Source: Cytobacillus depressus (GTDB taxonomy: Bacteria > Bacillota > Bacilli > Bacillales > Cytobacillaceae). From it: a stretch of 64,000 nt of DNA. The stretch lies in the NCBI RefSeq assembly GCF_008923245.1, contig NZ_WBOS01000002.1:310001-374000 (forward strand). Reading direction: 5' to 3'. Shown here piece after piece: positions 1-8,067 of the stretch (its first letter is position 1; the number at the start of each line of letters is the position of its first letter). The position numbers were made by a program, and so were the translations under genes. The notes under the pieces were generated by a model. The model saw only the letters and a program-made list of their open reading frames with translations. It was not told where the DNA came from and did not search any database.

Positions 1-2
1 TG

Positions 3-299
3 TTCACGGATGAAATGGAAATGTATTTAATTCAAATTATTAGAAAAACAAGGGAGCATCCTGCAATCGACCTTGGGGTAAGCCCGAGAGGAACACTTGC
101 ATTAATGAGAGCTGCACAAGGAAAAGCCTTTCAAAATAGGCGATCATTTGTTGTTCCAAATGATATTAAAGAAATGATTCCTTACGTAATAGGCCATAGA
201 ATATTTTTAACTGCTGAAGCATCCCTTACGAAAACAGCTGAAAATGTTTTACAAGACGTGATTGAATCCATACCTGTACCAGTCGAAGCAGAGGTTTAA
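3..299 (+). CDS. MoxR-family AAA+ ATPase, C-terminal part only
   Basis: The reading frame is already open at the window edge, so only about the last 98 residues are present. What remains matches the helical lid of MoxR ATPases: a stretch around LGVSPRG, then ALMRAAQGKAF and VVPNDI..MIPYVIGHRI. The Walker motifs lie upstream of the window. MoxR ATPases act as chaperone-like factors and are usually encoded next to DUF58 and large membrane proteins, which is exactly the order seen here (three bases to the next gene). In B. subtilis the equivalent set is yeaC-yeaD-yebA. The actual client is unknown. Confidence 0.85.
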   Translation, partial: FTDEMEMYLIQIIRKTREHPAIDLGVSPRGTLALMRAAQGKAFQNRRSFVVPNDIKEMIPYVIGHRIFLTAEASLTKTAENVLQDVIESIPVPVEAEV

Positions 300-302
300 T
301 CA

Positions 303-1499
303 ATGGAATGGAAAAAATATTCTATTGAAGACACGTCTTTAGGAATAACGGGGGTACTTGCATTATTTTTATTTTTTGCCAGTTTTTATTTTAAGTCTTT
401 CCTTATATTTTTTACAGCAGTGTTTCTATTACTTTTTATTTTCCTCAATTCATTTTATTTAAAGCATGTTGGAAAAAAGCTATCTATTGAAAATAAAAAA
501 ATAAGAAATAAATTTTTTCCAAATGAAAATGGGGAATGGGTTTTAACTTTTGAAAATAAAGGATTACCGATAATGAAGGGCACTCTAAAAGTCTTTTTTG
601 ATGATCAAGTAGCCCCTTTAGATGGCTATGGTGAACAACGCCTGGCAAAGTATGAAGTAAACCTCCCATTTTCAGTAAGTTATCAGCAGAAACTCATTGT
701 AAAAATACCTTTTAAAACAATAAAAAGGGGAACAGCAAAAATTCGTTCCATTGAAATGTCCATTCCGCACTTCTTCGGTTTAGGTGAAACGGTGCTTGAA
801 TATAAGTATCTATTTCTGCAGGAGGCTCTTGTCTACCCAGTGGCAATCACAGTAATGAATAAGAGCTTGTTTCTTTCTGAACGATTGGGAGAATCAAATG
901 TGAACCATTCCTTAAATGAAGATTTTTTTTCTCCTGCAGGAACGAGGGATTATGTATATTCTGACAGCTTTAATCGCATTAATTGGAAAGCCAGTGCGAG
1001 AGCACAAACTCTTCAAACGAAACTGTTTGACCATGTTTCTGAAACGGGGTGGAATATATCTTTAAATGTCGCCAACGGGCATTCTCTTGCAAGTCAAGCG
1101 GAACAATTAATTAGTAGTGCAGCAGAACTAGCTTATTATTTAACAAAGCATCATATTCCTTTTTCTTTATGTATTAATATTCGCATTGCTGGAACCGTTC
1201 CTTTTTATTATATTCCGGCTGGGGGAGGGAAGGAGCAGTTGCAAAAAGTTCTTGAAGTATTAGCCCTAATAGACCCGAATTCCTTTACTTACCCTTATGA
1301 AAAAATGCTGTCTTTTTATAACAGGCATTTGATGAATCAGCCTTTTTTCATTCATGGGGGTATTAGATCAGACGCTTCCGACAGCTTGCTCCATTCCATC
1401 AAACAAAAAGGGACGAGCCTTTTTGAAATCCATTTTGCAGAAGAAGAGAAAGCGTCTCTTTTACCTATGACATTCGCTAAGGATGTGGTAGAAAAATGA
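303..1499 (+). CDS. DUF58 domain protein (YeaD-like)
   Basis: This 398-residue protein has two hydrophobic segments near the N-terminus (about residues 15-55) followed by a soluble region. The DUF58 hallmark is present near residues 215-245: a GTRDYVYSD stretch, then RINWKASAR and LQTKLFDH. DUF58 proteins have a von Willebrand A-like fold and are partners of MoxR ATPases. The start is supported by a GAGG element at the end of the previous gene. It overlaps the next gene by four bases (ATGA), indicating translational coupling in a three-gene operon. The biochemical role is not known. Confidence 0.85.
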   Translation: MEWKKYSIEDTSLGITGVLALFLFFASFYFKSFLIFFTAVFLLLFIFLNSFYLKHVGKKLSIENKKIRNKFFPNENGEWVLTFENKGLPIMKGTLKVFFDDQVAPLDGYGEQRLAKYEVNLPFSVSYQQKLIVKIPFKTIKRGTAKIRSIEMSIPHFFGLGETVLEYKYLFLQEALVYPVAITVMNKSLFLSERLGESNVNHSLNEDFFSPAGTRDYVYSDSFNRINWKASARAQTLQTKLFDHVSETGWNISLNVANGHSLASQAEQLISSAAELAYYLTKHHIPFSLCINIRIAGTVPFYYIPAGGGKEQLQKVLEVLALIDPNSFTYPYEKMLSFYNRHLMNQPFFIHGGIRSDASDSLLHSIKQKGTSLFEIHFAEEEKASLLPMTFAKDVVEK

Positions 1500-2731
1500 T
1501 AAGGCAATTTTGTAACATCATGTATTTGCTTTTAATCGAAATTATATTTGGGGCATATGGTCTTTTGTTCCTCTACTCTATTGAAAAAAAGGAAGTCCCG
1601 CTATTTTCCTATTTTGCTTTTGTGATGTTTGGCAGTATTTCATTTTCGCTGCTGCTCCTTAAATTTAGAGAAAAGGCAAAACTTTTATTTCTCATTTTCA
1701 TTTTACCTATCCTTTATTTTTTAGGGAAATGGCTTGGGTTCGATCCCTTTGCCAATTTACTTATTGCTTTATTGATTTTCTGGAGGACCCTTTCCCATTT
1801 TAATGAACAGGATAAACAAAATGAGGGGAAATGGATTTTATTTACGATTTTAACAGGTATTTTTCTCATATATTTCTCAGGATTAACTTCAGAGAAAAAT
1901 ATGAAATTAATTGGCGCGATTATGATTTTGCAAGTGGGCTTTATCATTATCGGCGGATTTTTCCACAGATGGCTAGATATGAATGTGAAAATCAGACATA
2001 AAAAGCAATTTTTCCTGCCATTATTAGCGATTGTTAGTGGAATAAGCGTGATAGGGTTTATCTTAGCTTTAGGGATGAAATTGTATGAAAAATTATTCTT
2101 CTCATTCCTAAGTGTTATTGTAGCGATCATTGCTTTTATTTCTTCACCATTTTTTAATTGGGCGGAAAATCAAGATTGGTCTGAGAAAGTAGCATTTTTA
2201 AATAACGATCAAGTACTTCAAGAAGAAACTGCGGATCCTGATGTTCTAGAAGGGTTGGGAAGGCAAGCAGCTATCGATCCCGCAATCATAGGCGCGATCG
2301 TATTGGTAGTTAGTTCTATCTTCATTTTTATCTATATTTATAAGCGCTATAAAATGAAACGGGCTGAGGATTCTATTGAAAGAAACTCGGCATTTTCTAC
2401 TGAGTCATTTTCTCTCAGTAGAGATGGACTATTTTTTCAAAAAGATACAATGAAACCTTCAGCTGATTCAATTCGAAAGGAAATTTACACTTTTGAAAAA
2501 TTTGCTAAGAAACGTAAATTAGGCCGTTTTCCATTTGAAACATTATCTGATTGGTTTAAGCGAATTGAAATTTCTGATTATAATGAAATTAATACCATTT
2601 ATGAAAAGCTCAGATATGGATTGATTCCATATACGGATAATGAGCTGAAGTTAGTAAAAGAAAAGCTGCAATTAAAAAAGCAGGAATTACGGGAAAAGGA
2701 AAGAGAATTAATAAGACATAAAAATAACTAA
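1496..2731 (+). CDS. Polytopic membrane protein of the MoxR/DUF58 operon, with DUF4129-like tail
   Basis: This 411-residue protein has about seven or eight hydrophobic segments, the last near residues 260-280. A charged cytosolic tail follows, with [18 protein letters not shown] and YEKLRYG, resembling the DUF4129 tail found on YebA-type transglutaminase-like proteins. The usual third member of this operon (YebA, over 700 residues) carries a transglutaminase core with Cys-His-Asp; no such region is present here, so this is a short version with only the membrane part and tail. There is no frameshift or internal stop, so it looks like a genuine short form. It is coupled to the DUF58 gene by a four-base overlap. 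The DUF4129 assignment is from memory and moderate. Confidence 0.65.
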   Translation: MIRQFCNIMYLLLIEIIFGAYGLLFLYSIEKKEVPLFSYFAFVMFGSISFSLLLLKFREKAKLLFLIFILPILYFLGKWLGFDPFANLLIALLIFWRTLSHFNEQDKQNEGKWILFTILTGIFLIYFSGLTSEKNMKLIGAIMILQVGFIIIGGFFHRWLDMNVKIRHKKQFFLPLLAIVSGISVIGFILALGMKLYEKLFFSFLSVIVAIIAFISSPFFNWAENQDWSEKVAFLNNDQVLQEETADPDVLEGLGRQAAIDPAIIGAIVLVVSSIFIFIYIYKRYKMKRAEDSIERNSAFSTESFSLSRDGLFFQKDTMKPSADSIRKEIYTFEKFAKKRKLGRFPFETLSDWFKRIEISDYNEINTIYEKLRYGLIPYTDNELKLVKEKLQLKKQELREKERELIRHKNN

Positions 2732-2793
2732 GTTTGAATTTTTCCGGAAGGGCCAAAATAAAAAGTATAGTCACATTAATGGGAGGCGCACAG

Positions 2794-3060
2794 TTGGTAG
2801 AAAAGCAATTTAAAGTAACTGCGAATACAGGCATTCATGCTCGATCAGCCACGATTTTGGTCCAGGAAGCAAGTAAATTTAAATCTGATATTCATTTAGA
2901 GTTTAAAGGAAAAAAAGTAAACTTAAAGTCAATTATGGGTGTCATGTCACTAGGTATTGGCCAAAATGCCGATATCTCCATTTTGGCAAAAGGTGAGGAT
3001 GAATCAGCAGCCATTCAAAGTTTAGCAGAAACTTTGAAAATGGAAGGGCTAGCTCACTGA
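2794..3060 (+). CDS. HPr-like phosphocarrier protein (orphan)
   Basis: This protein has 88 residues if it starts at TTG 2794, which sits seven bases after GGGAGG; longer in-frame starts upstream (2734, 2779) lack a ribosome site. It is very close to Bacillus HPr over its whole length. His15 lies in TGIHARSAT and Ser46 in [13 protein letters not shown], so both the PEP-dependent and the HPr-kinase phosphorylation sites are kept. The normally conserved Pro18 after HAR is Ser. No ptsG or ptsI is adjacent, so this is not the usual ptsGHI copy. It could be a second HPr, a Crh-like regulator that kept His15, or the only HPr with a relocated gene. A terminator follows. Confidence 0.85.
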   Translation: MVEKQFKVTANTGIHARSATILVQEASKFKSDIHLEFKGKKVNLKSIMGVMSLGIGQNADISILAKGEDESAAIQSLAETLKMEGLAH

Positions 3061-3103
3061 GAATAGGAGACTTTAAAAGCTAATTAATTCAATATGAATC
3101 ATT

Positions 3104-3135
3104 AACCGGCTAAATAATGTTAGCCGGTTTTCTAT
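3104..3135 (+). terminator. Terminator after HPr-like gene
   Basis: A perfect 10-bp inverted repeat (AACCGGCTAA / TTAGCCGGTT) with a six-base loop is followed by TTCTATTTTT. Confidence 0.85.
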
Positions 3136-3142
3136 TTTTGAG

Positions 3143-3168
3143 GTTTAATAACAAGTGGTTAGGGTTAT
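3143..3168 (+). promoter_or_regulatory. Candidate sigma-B-type promoter
   Basis: GTTTAA, 14 bases, then GGTTAT. This resembles the B. subtilis sigma-B consensus (GTTTAA-N12-15-GGGTAT) with one mismatch. It would start transcription about 18 bases before the lipoprotein start, just ahead of its AAAGGAGG site. The match was read by eye. Confidence 0.4.
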
Positions 3169-3192
3169 GGTAGGAAAAAGGAGGAAATCACG

Positions 3193-3651
3193 ATGAAACG
3201 TCACTTTTTTTTACTGCTAATCGTACTCTCATTAATGCTAACGGGCTGTTTGCATGCAGGATCAAGTAAAGCGATCATTAACAGCCATGCAGAAGCTTTA
3301 TTGACGAAAAACAATGAACTGCAGTTTCGGTTTAAAATTAATGACAAAATTTTAAACGGAGGAGAGCTGTATAAAGTCAAGGTATCGATACATAATGTTA
3401 AACTAGCATCAGCTTTAGGCACAGATGAAATTATTTATGGGGCTGATTTTAATTATTCAGGGGAGTACATAGAAGCGAATAACGAGAAGGACCTTTTTAT
3501 TTTTATGAATCCCATCCCGTTATTAAAAGATTTGCATGTTTTTGAACTTGAAGAGATGATTATTAATGAGGAAGCAGTTTCAATAGAAGTTTTTAATGAT
3601 AAAGAAGTCATAGCGAAAGCTTTTTTAACTAATTTTTCTTCACAGCTTTAA
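3193..3651 (+). CDS. Putative lipoprotein, unknown function
   Basis: This 152-residue protein begins with a basic start, a hydrophobic stretch and a lipobox (LTGC, Cys at about residue 19), so it should be a membrane-anchored lipoprotein facing outside the cell. The mature part is mixed alpha/beta with no motif I recognise; acidic patches occur near residues 80-130. A strong AAAGGAGG site precedes the ATG. It stands alone between a terminator and a repeat and may be under a stress-type promoter (3143-3168). No family is assigned. Confidence 0.7.
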   Translation: MKRHFFLLLIVLSLMLTGCLHAGSSKAIINSHAEALLTKNNELQFRFKINDKILNGGELYKVKVSIHNVKLASALGTDEIIYGADFNYSGEYIEANNEKDLFIFMNPIPLLKDLHVFELEEMIINEEAVSIEVFNDKEVIAKAFLTNFSSQL

Positions 3652-3757
3652 AATCAAAAATAATAATAATCAAAATGGTGATAATAAAATAAGTACATAG
3701 AAATTGGCGATGGCTAGGCAAAACTGTCTAGTCTTTTCTATATGTATTGTGTAGCGC

Positions 3758-3955
3758 TCCTGTTGATTTCAGCTCCATGCACTTAGCGAGCGCAGGGGGT
3801 CCCGGGAGCCTACTCGTCGCTTTCGCGCCTGCGGGGACTCCCATTGACTCGCTTTTCCCGCAGGACATTGAATAGTCGTCCGTGAATTACCACCACACGA
3901 AAAAATGGGTATGCATTTTGAGGATCTCGTACCTTCCGCTTCAATCAACAACAAA
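3758..3955 (-). repeat. Dispersed GC-rich intergenic repeat, family A, copy 1
   Basis: This GC-rich block in an AT-rich intergenic region lies in the minus orientation. Its ends, read on the minus strand, are TTGATTGAAGCGGAAGGTAC and a GAAATCAACAGGAGC-type end, matching the blocks at 41867-41972 and 44676-44815. The apparent reading frame through it is a by-product of base composition. It explains most of the gene-free stretch 3652-4073. Confidence 0.7.
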
Positions 3956-4073
3956 CTAACGATTTCATCAATCTTATTCACCATAACTAGCCAAAGGAAT
4001 TCTTTTATTTGAATAATTAGAGTAGAATAAGTATATACAATATTTTTACATAGTTTAAGAGAGGGGATTGGTT

Positions 4074-4952
4074 ATGGCAATAAGAAATAATACTGTTATT
4101 GGCTTTATTGGTACTGGTGTTATGGGGAAAAGCATGGCAGGGCATTTGCTTCATGCAGGTTATCCTGTAGTTGTTTATTCAAGGACAAAGTCAAAAGCGG
4201 AAGATTTAATTACTAATGGAGCAGAATGGACAAACTCGCCGAAAGAAGTGGCTGAAAAATGTAATGTCATCATTACAATGGTCGGTTACCCTTCAGATGT
4301 GGAAGAAGTATATATAGGGAAAAATGGGATTATTTCTAATGGGAATGCCGGTACTTACGTAATTGATATGACAACGTCCACTCCGACACTGGCAAAAAGA
4401 ATTCATGAAGAGGCGAAAAAGAAAGGCATTTTTGCCCTTGATGCGCCAGTTTCCGGTGGGGACATCGGGGCCAAGGAAGCAAAGCTGTCTATTATGGTCG
4501 GAGGAGATAAAGAAACCTTTGACGAAATGGAGTCAATTTTCCGTTTGCTCGGGACTAATATTGTGTATCAAGGGGAAGCGGGTTCAGGACAGCACACTAA
4601 AATGTGTAACCAAATTGCAATCGCATCAAACATGATCGGTGTTTGCGAAGCGATTGTCTATGCTGAAAAGGCTGGACTTAATCCAGATACAGTTCTAAAG
4701 AGTATTTCATCCGGAGCTGCTGGAAGTTGGTCATTATCAAATTTAGCACCAAGAATGATTAATGGAAATTTTGAACCGGGATTTTATATAAAACATTTTA
4801 TTAAAGATATGAACATTGCTTTCCAAGAGGCAGAAGCAATGGGGATGGAGACACCAGGTCTTGCATTAGCAAAGAAAATGTATGCGCAGCTGGCTGAAGC
4901 CGGGGAAGAAGATAGCGGTACACAGGCACTCTATAAATATTGGGAACGATAA
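4074..4952 (+). CDS. ykwC: 3-hydroxyisobutyrate dehydrogenase-family oxidoreductase (YkwC-like)
   Basis: This 292-residue beta-hydroxyacid dehydrogenase starts at ATG 4074, seven bases after GAGGGG. The N-terminal Rossmann motif is GFIGTGVMGKSMAGHL (near residues 9-24). The substrate-binding signature DAPVSGGDIGA lies near residue 122, and the catalytic Lys is in GQHTKMCNQ near residue 170. These enzymes reduce or oxidise small beta-hydroxy or semialdehyde acids with NAD(P). The sequence resembles B. subtilis YkwC, whose substrate is not settled. It appears monocistronic or leads into the next small gene. Confidence 0.85.
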   Translation: MAIRNNTVIGFIGTGVMGKSMAGHLLHAGYPVVVYSRTKSKAEDLITNGAEWTNSPKEVAEKCNVIITMVGYPSDVEEVYIGKNGIISNGNAGTYVIDMTTSTPTLAKRIHEEAKKKGIFALDAPVSGGDIGAKEAKLSIMVGGDKETFDEMESIFRLLGTNIVYQGEAGSGQHTKMCNQIAIASNMIGVCEAIVYAEKAGLNPDTVLKSISSGAAGSWSLSNLAPRMINGNFEPGFYIKHFIKDMNIAFQEAEAMGMETPGLALAKKMYAQLAEAGEEDSGTQALYKYWER

Positions 4953-5014
4953 TGAATAAATGGATCATCCTAAATGAATAATAATGTTGATTATTATTAA
5001 AAGGGGGTTCTTCA

Positions 5015-5188
5015 ATGGCAAAAAGAACGAAAAAAAATGATCCACAACAAAAAAATAAAAAAGGTTTCGATTCCGCTGTATTAAATACAGAATTTGCCCA
5101 TGAAATGGGAAGTGCTGTCACAAACAAGATTCACAAAGATAAAGCAAAAAAAGAAAAAGCTCCGAAAAATAATGGTAAATTTGACTAG
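5015..5188 (+). CDS. Small lysine-rich protein, unknown
   Basis: A 57-residue ORF starts at ATG 5015 behind AAGGGGG and is closed by its own terminator, which argues that it is real. It is highly charged and rich in Lys at both ends (start MAKRTKKND, end near KNNGKFD), with a central segment FDSAVLNTEFAHEMGSA. There are no Cys residues and no hydrophobic segment. The composition resembles small basic proteins of Bacillus spores, but I cannot assign it to a named family, and the sporulation link is only a guess. Confidence 0.7.
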   Translation: MAKRTKKNDPQQKNKKGFDSAVLNTEFAHEMGSAVTNKIHKDKAKKEKAPKNNGKFD

Positions 5189-5192
5189 AAAG

Positions 5193-5217
5193 GTGAGCCC
5201 TTGTTGGCTCACTTTTT
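5193..5217 (+). terminator. Terminator after small lysine-rich gene
   Basis: GTGAGCC / GGCTCAC stem with a six-base loop, followed by TTTTTAT. Confidence 0.85.
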
Positions 5218-5371
5218 ATATTTTTTGTGAAAATACCTAAAATAGTATTTAAGTAGTGTTAAATATTTCAAGTTATTGAATATAATATTAATTGTGTTTA
5301 ATATAGAAAAGGTAATAATTTATTGATATTTTCTTACAGAATTTTATCAAACATACTTTGGAGGTAATTAT

Positions 5372-5896
5372 TTGGAAACAATCTTAGAAAAACAGCATTA
5401 TGATGAACAGAAGGAATATGGTGGGTTCTGGATTCGCTTTGCGGCTTACCTTATCGATTCAATTATCATTGGGGTGCCATTATTAATTATATCTACCATT
5501 ATTTTTATGATCTTTTTCGGTTCAACAGGTGCATTTGAAATGATGATGGCAGACCCATATTCCGCTGAAATTTCGGATGAACAGGCACTTATGTTTCTAG
5601 GTTCCTATTTAGGAGCAGTTGGAATAACAGGGTTAATTAGTATCATCGTAGCTGTTGCTTACTTTGCGGGACTGCATTCATCGAAATGGCAGGCAACAAT
5701 AGGTAAAAAGCTATTAGGATTAAAAGTAACAGACTTAAAAGGCAACCGAATTTCCTTTTGGCGTGCACTTGGAAGATATTTAGCGATGTCCTTTTTATCG
5801 GGAATTTTGTTAATTGGTTATATCATTGCAGCTTTTACAGAAAAAAAGCAATCACTCCACGATTTAATTGCAGGGACTGTCGTTGTCAAGAAATAA
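5372..5896 (+). CDS. RDD-family membrane protein
   Basis: This 174-residue protein starts at TTG 5372, seven bases after GGAGG. It has three hydrophobic segments (about 25-50, 85-110 and 140-160). The RDD pattern is visible as Arg in FWIRFAAYLIDSIIIG (Arg then Asp) and a later GKKLLGLKVTDLKG block, ending with HDLIAGTVVV. RDD proteins are integral membrane proteins; some have been linked to Na+ or compatible solute transport, but the function here is unknown. It is a single gene with its own terminator. Confidence 0.85.
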   Translation: METILEKQHYDEQKEYGGFWIRFAAYLIDSIIIGVPLLIISTIIFMIFFGSTGAFEMMMADPYSAEISDEQALMFLGSYLGAVGITGLISIIVAVAYFAGLHSSKWQATIGKKLLGLKVTDLKGNRISFWRALGRYLAMSFLSGILLIGYIIAAFTEKKQSLHDLIAGTVVVKK

Positions 5897-5910
5897 AATA
5901 ATTATTAAAA

Positions 5911-5940
5911 GTTGCACTTTTCATTAGTGCAGCTTTTTTT
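5911..5940 (+). terminator. Terminator after RDD gene
   Basis: Stem GTTGCACT / AGTGCAGC with one wobble pair, followed by a run of seven or more T. Confidence 0.75.
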
Positions 5941-6062
5941 AGGTTTGCTTTGTGAAACTTTTATTCACTAAATCTTATAAAATATTTCAAGAATAAAGTC
6001 CTATTCATGTTATAGTAGTAGGTATAATTGATCATTTCATAGATAGGAAGGGCGAAGTTTTC

Positions 6063-6968
6063 GTGGCGCATAAAAAAGGAATATTATTGGAAAGTGGAAC
6101 AAATGAATTGGAAATTGTTGAATTTGGTATCGGAAAAAATAAATTTGGCATTAATGTGATAAAAGTAAAGGAAATTATTAATCCAGTTTCTGTAATTCAA
6201 GTACCGCATGCTCATAAAAATGTGGAAGGCATCATTGAATTACGAGGAGAGGTACTTCCAGTTGTTAATGTGGCAACAGCATTAGGTTTTCCGCCATCGG
6301 AAAATCCAAAATCAGATAAATTTATCGTTGCTGAATTTAATAAACAAAAAATTGTTTTCCATGTACATAGCGTAACACAAATTCATCGAATTTCTTGGGA
6401 TCAAATTGAAAAGCCGTCAGAAATGTATCAAGGGCCCGATAGTCAAATTATTGGTGTTATTAAGCTGAACGGCGAAATGATATTATTATTAGATTTTGAA
6501 AAAATTGTTGTTGAAATCAATCCTGAGACAGGCATCAATGTTCAGCAAGTTCAAAAGCTTGGAAAACGGGAGCGATCGAATAAACGACTTATTGTTGCCG
6601 AGGACTCACCATTATTACGCCAGCTTTTGCATGATACGTTAAAGGAAGCAGGGTTTCAATTTATCGAGTTCTTTGAAAATGGGCGTGATGCATTAAACTA
6701 CTTAGAAGATATTGTTCAATCAGGTAAGAAAGTTGAGGAAGAGGTTCAGCTTATTATAACCGATATAGAAATGCCGCAAATGGATGGACATCATTTGACG
6801 AAGAGAATTAAGAGTAACAGTGCATTGTCTAAAGTTCCAGTTGTCATCTTCTCTTCATTAATCACTGATGATCTCCGCCATAAAGGTCAAATGGTTGGAG
6901 CAGATGCACAAGTAAGCAAACCGGAAATTGCTGAGCTTGTCCTCCTAATCGACAAAATCGCTTTATAA
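6063..6968 (+). CDS. cheV: Chemotaxis coupling protein CheV (CheW-receiver fusion)
   Basis: This 301-residue protein starts at GTG 6063. Residues about 10-155 form a CheW-like domain (FGIGKNKFGINVIKVKEI and the GIIELRGEVLPVVN core). Residues about 178-301 form a response-regulator receiver with acidic residues in VAEDSP, the phosphoacceptor Asp near residue 231 in ITDIEMPQMDG, and the conserved Lys in VSKPE. CheV couples chemoreceptors to CheA, and its phosphorylation contributes to adaptation. The neighbour on the opposite strand is ykyB, as in B. subtilis. No sigma-D promoter could be identified with confidence. Confidence 0.95.
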   Translation: MAHKKGILLESGTNELEIVEFGIGKNKFGINVIKVKEIINPVSVIQVPHAHKNVEGIIELRGEVLPVVNVATALGFPPSENPKSDKFIVAEFNKQKIVFHVHSVTQIHRISWDQIEKPSEMYQGPDSQIIGVIKLNGEMILLLDFEKIVVEINPETGINVQQVQKLGKRERSNKRLIVAEDSPLLRQLLHDTLKEAGFQFIEFFENGRDALNYLEDIVQSGKKVEEEVQLIITDIEMPQMDGHHLTKRIKSNSALSKVPVVIFSSLITDDLRHKGQMVGADAQVSKPEIAELVLLIDKIAL

Positions 6969-6975
6969 TATAAAA

Positions 6976-7017
6976 AAGCTAGGCATCCGTTATTTAAATG
7001 GATTCCTAGCTTATTTA
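6976..7017. terminator. Terminator after cheV
   Basis: Inverted repeat AAGCTAGG / CCTAGCTT, extended by ATCC / GGAT around the loop, followed by TATTTAATT. Confidence 0.7.
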
Positions 7018-7080
7018 ATTCTATAGGGAAATATAATTTCCTATGAAGTGTGTAACTTTGTATTTAATTTATCTTCGTTC

Positions 7081-7195
7081 AGCTCCAGCGCCTACCCCCT
7101 CGAGGTCACAAGCCAAGCCTGAAAGGTAGAGCTCACCTTTCCGAGAGGATTGGCTTGTGCTTGTCGGGGGTGAACAAGGCGCTTCCGCATTTGTA
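7081..7195. repeat. Dispersed intergenic repeat, family B, copy 1
   Basis: The block begins AGCTCCAGCGCCTACCCCC and ends with TGCTTGTCGGGGGTGA then AAGGCGCTTCCGC. It shares the CGAGGTCA(C/T)AAGCCAA start and GCTTGTCGGGGGTGA end with the copy at 39265-39455. An internal inverted repeat (ACAAGCCAA / TTGGCTTGT) folds the centre into a hairpin. Confidence 0.75.
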
Positions 7196-7197
7196 TT

Positions 7198-7668
7198 CTA
7201 AAAATAACTTTCTCCTAGTTTTTTGAAAACTGGTTTTTCGTATTGGCGTTTTTGATGAGTTGAGAATTTATCGATCTCTTTTAATCCCGTGAAGGAGATT
7301 AAAAGTTTTTTCGCCTGGTTTAAGGAGAGAGAGGATCTCGGATTGCGAATATGTTCATTCAATTTACCTAAATGCGGTAACTTAGCAAAGTCTTCTTTAG
7401 ATGGAGGCAAATGAAATGAATAATCTCCACATACAACTAGAACATCTGACTGTTGTTGACTAAATTTAGGATTGCTTGAGAAGTGAAGACCTACCTTCTT
7501 TGCTTTTCCTTCTTTAATTAGCTTTTGCAATGCAGCTTGCTTAAGTTTGTATAAAAATTTTGGATTTGGTGCCGTTTTTGCATGGCGATTAACGGTGAAG
7601 ATTGCTTGTGAGAGGTTTTCAACCGTTGGATGTAAATAATGAGGATTGTCGCTCTTTTCAGAATTCAA
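7198..7668 (-). CDS. ykyB: YkyB-family protein
   Basis: About 156 residues if it starts at TTG 7668, which sits seven bases after AAAGGAGT; the longer frame (from 7686) would begin inside that ribosome site. It is soluble, with a basic N-terminal half (AIFTVNRHAKTAPNPKFLYKLK) and a conserved-looking SSLSLNQAKKLL region. It matches my recollection of the uncharacterised Bacillus YkyB family, and the position beside cheV is the same as in B. subtilis. No enzymatic motif is visible. Confidence 0.8.
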   Translation of the reverse strand: MNSEKSDNPHYLHPTVENLSQAIFTVNRHAKTAPNPKFLYKLKQAALQKLIKEGKAKKVGLHFSSNPKFSQQQSDVLVVCGDYSFHLPPSKEDFAKLPHLGKLNEHIRNPRSSLSLNQAKKLLISFTGLKEIDKFSTHQKRQYEKPVFKKLGESYF

Positions 7669-8067
7669 TAGTATGACTCCTTTCAAATATTTAGGGGTAT
7701 ATTACTATTATACCCCTTTTTGCAAAAAAATGAAAATAAATTAGTTGAAAAAAGCAGACGCTCAAAGAATGCTTCTTTTTCCTTCCCATCAAAATTATCC
7801 TTGTGTCGTTACGTATCTTTCTTTAATTAACTGATGCAATGAAAGTAACAGACCCATGCGCAAGTTCATTTTGTTTTGCAAAACGACAAGTATCTCCTAA
7901 ATCGGACAAACAAGCTATGCCTTTTGGGATGTTTTGTATTATAATGAAAAAATAATAGGTGAATTTTGTAAACAATCTCCTTCATAATTTTTTTAATTAT
8001 ATATAGTCTCACAGTTTTTATTTGGCAAACTTTATTTGAGAATGGGAAAAAGTATAAGGATGATTTA

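Noticed and set aside
3769..3984. A 71-codon minus-strand ORF over the first family A repeat
   Set aside because: It lies mostly within GC-rich repeat sequence, has no ribosome site that fits, and resembles no protein; similar frames occur over the other repeats.
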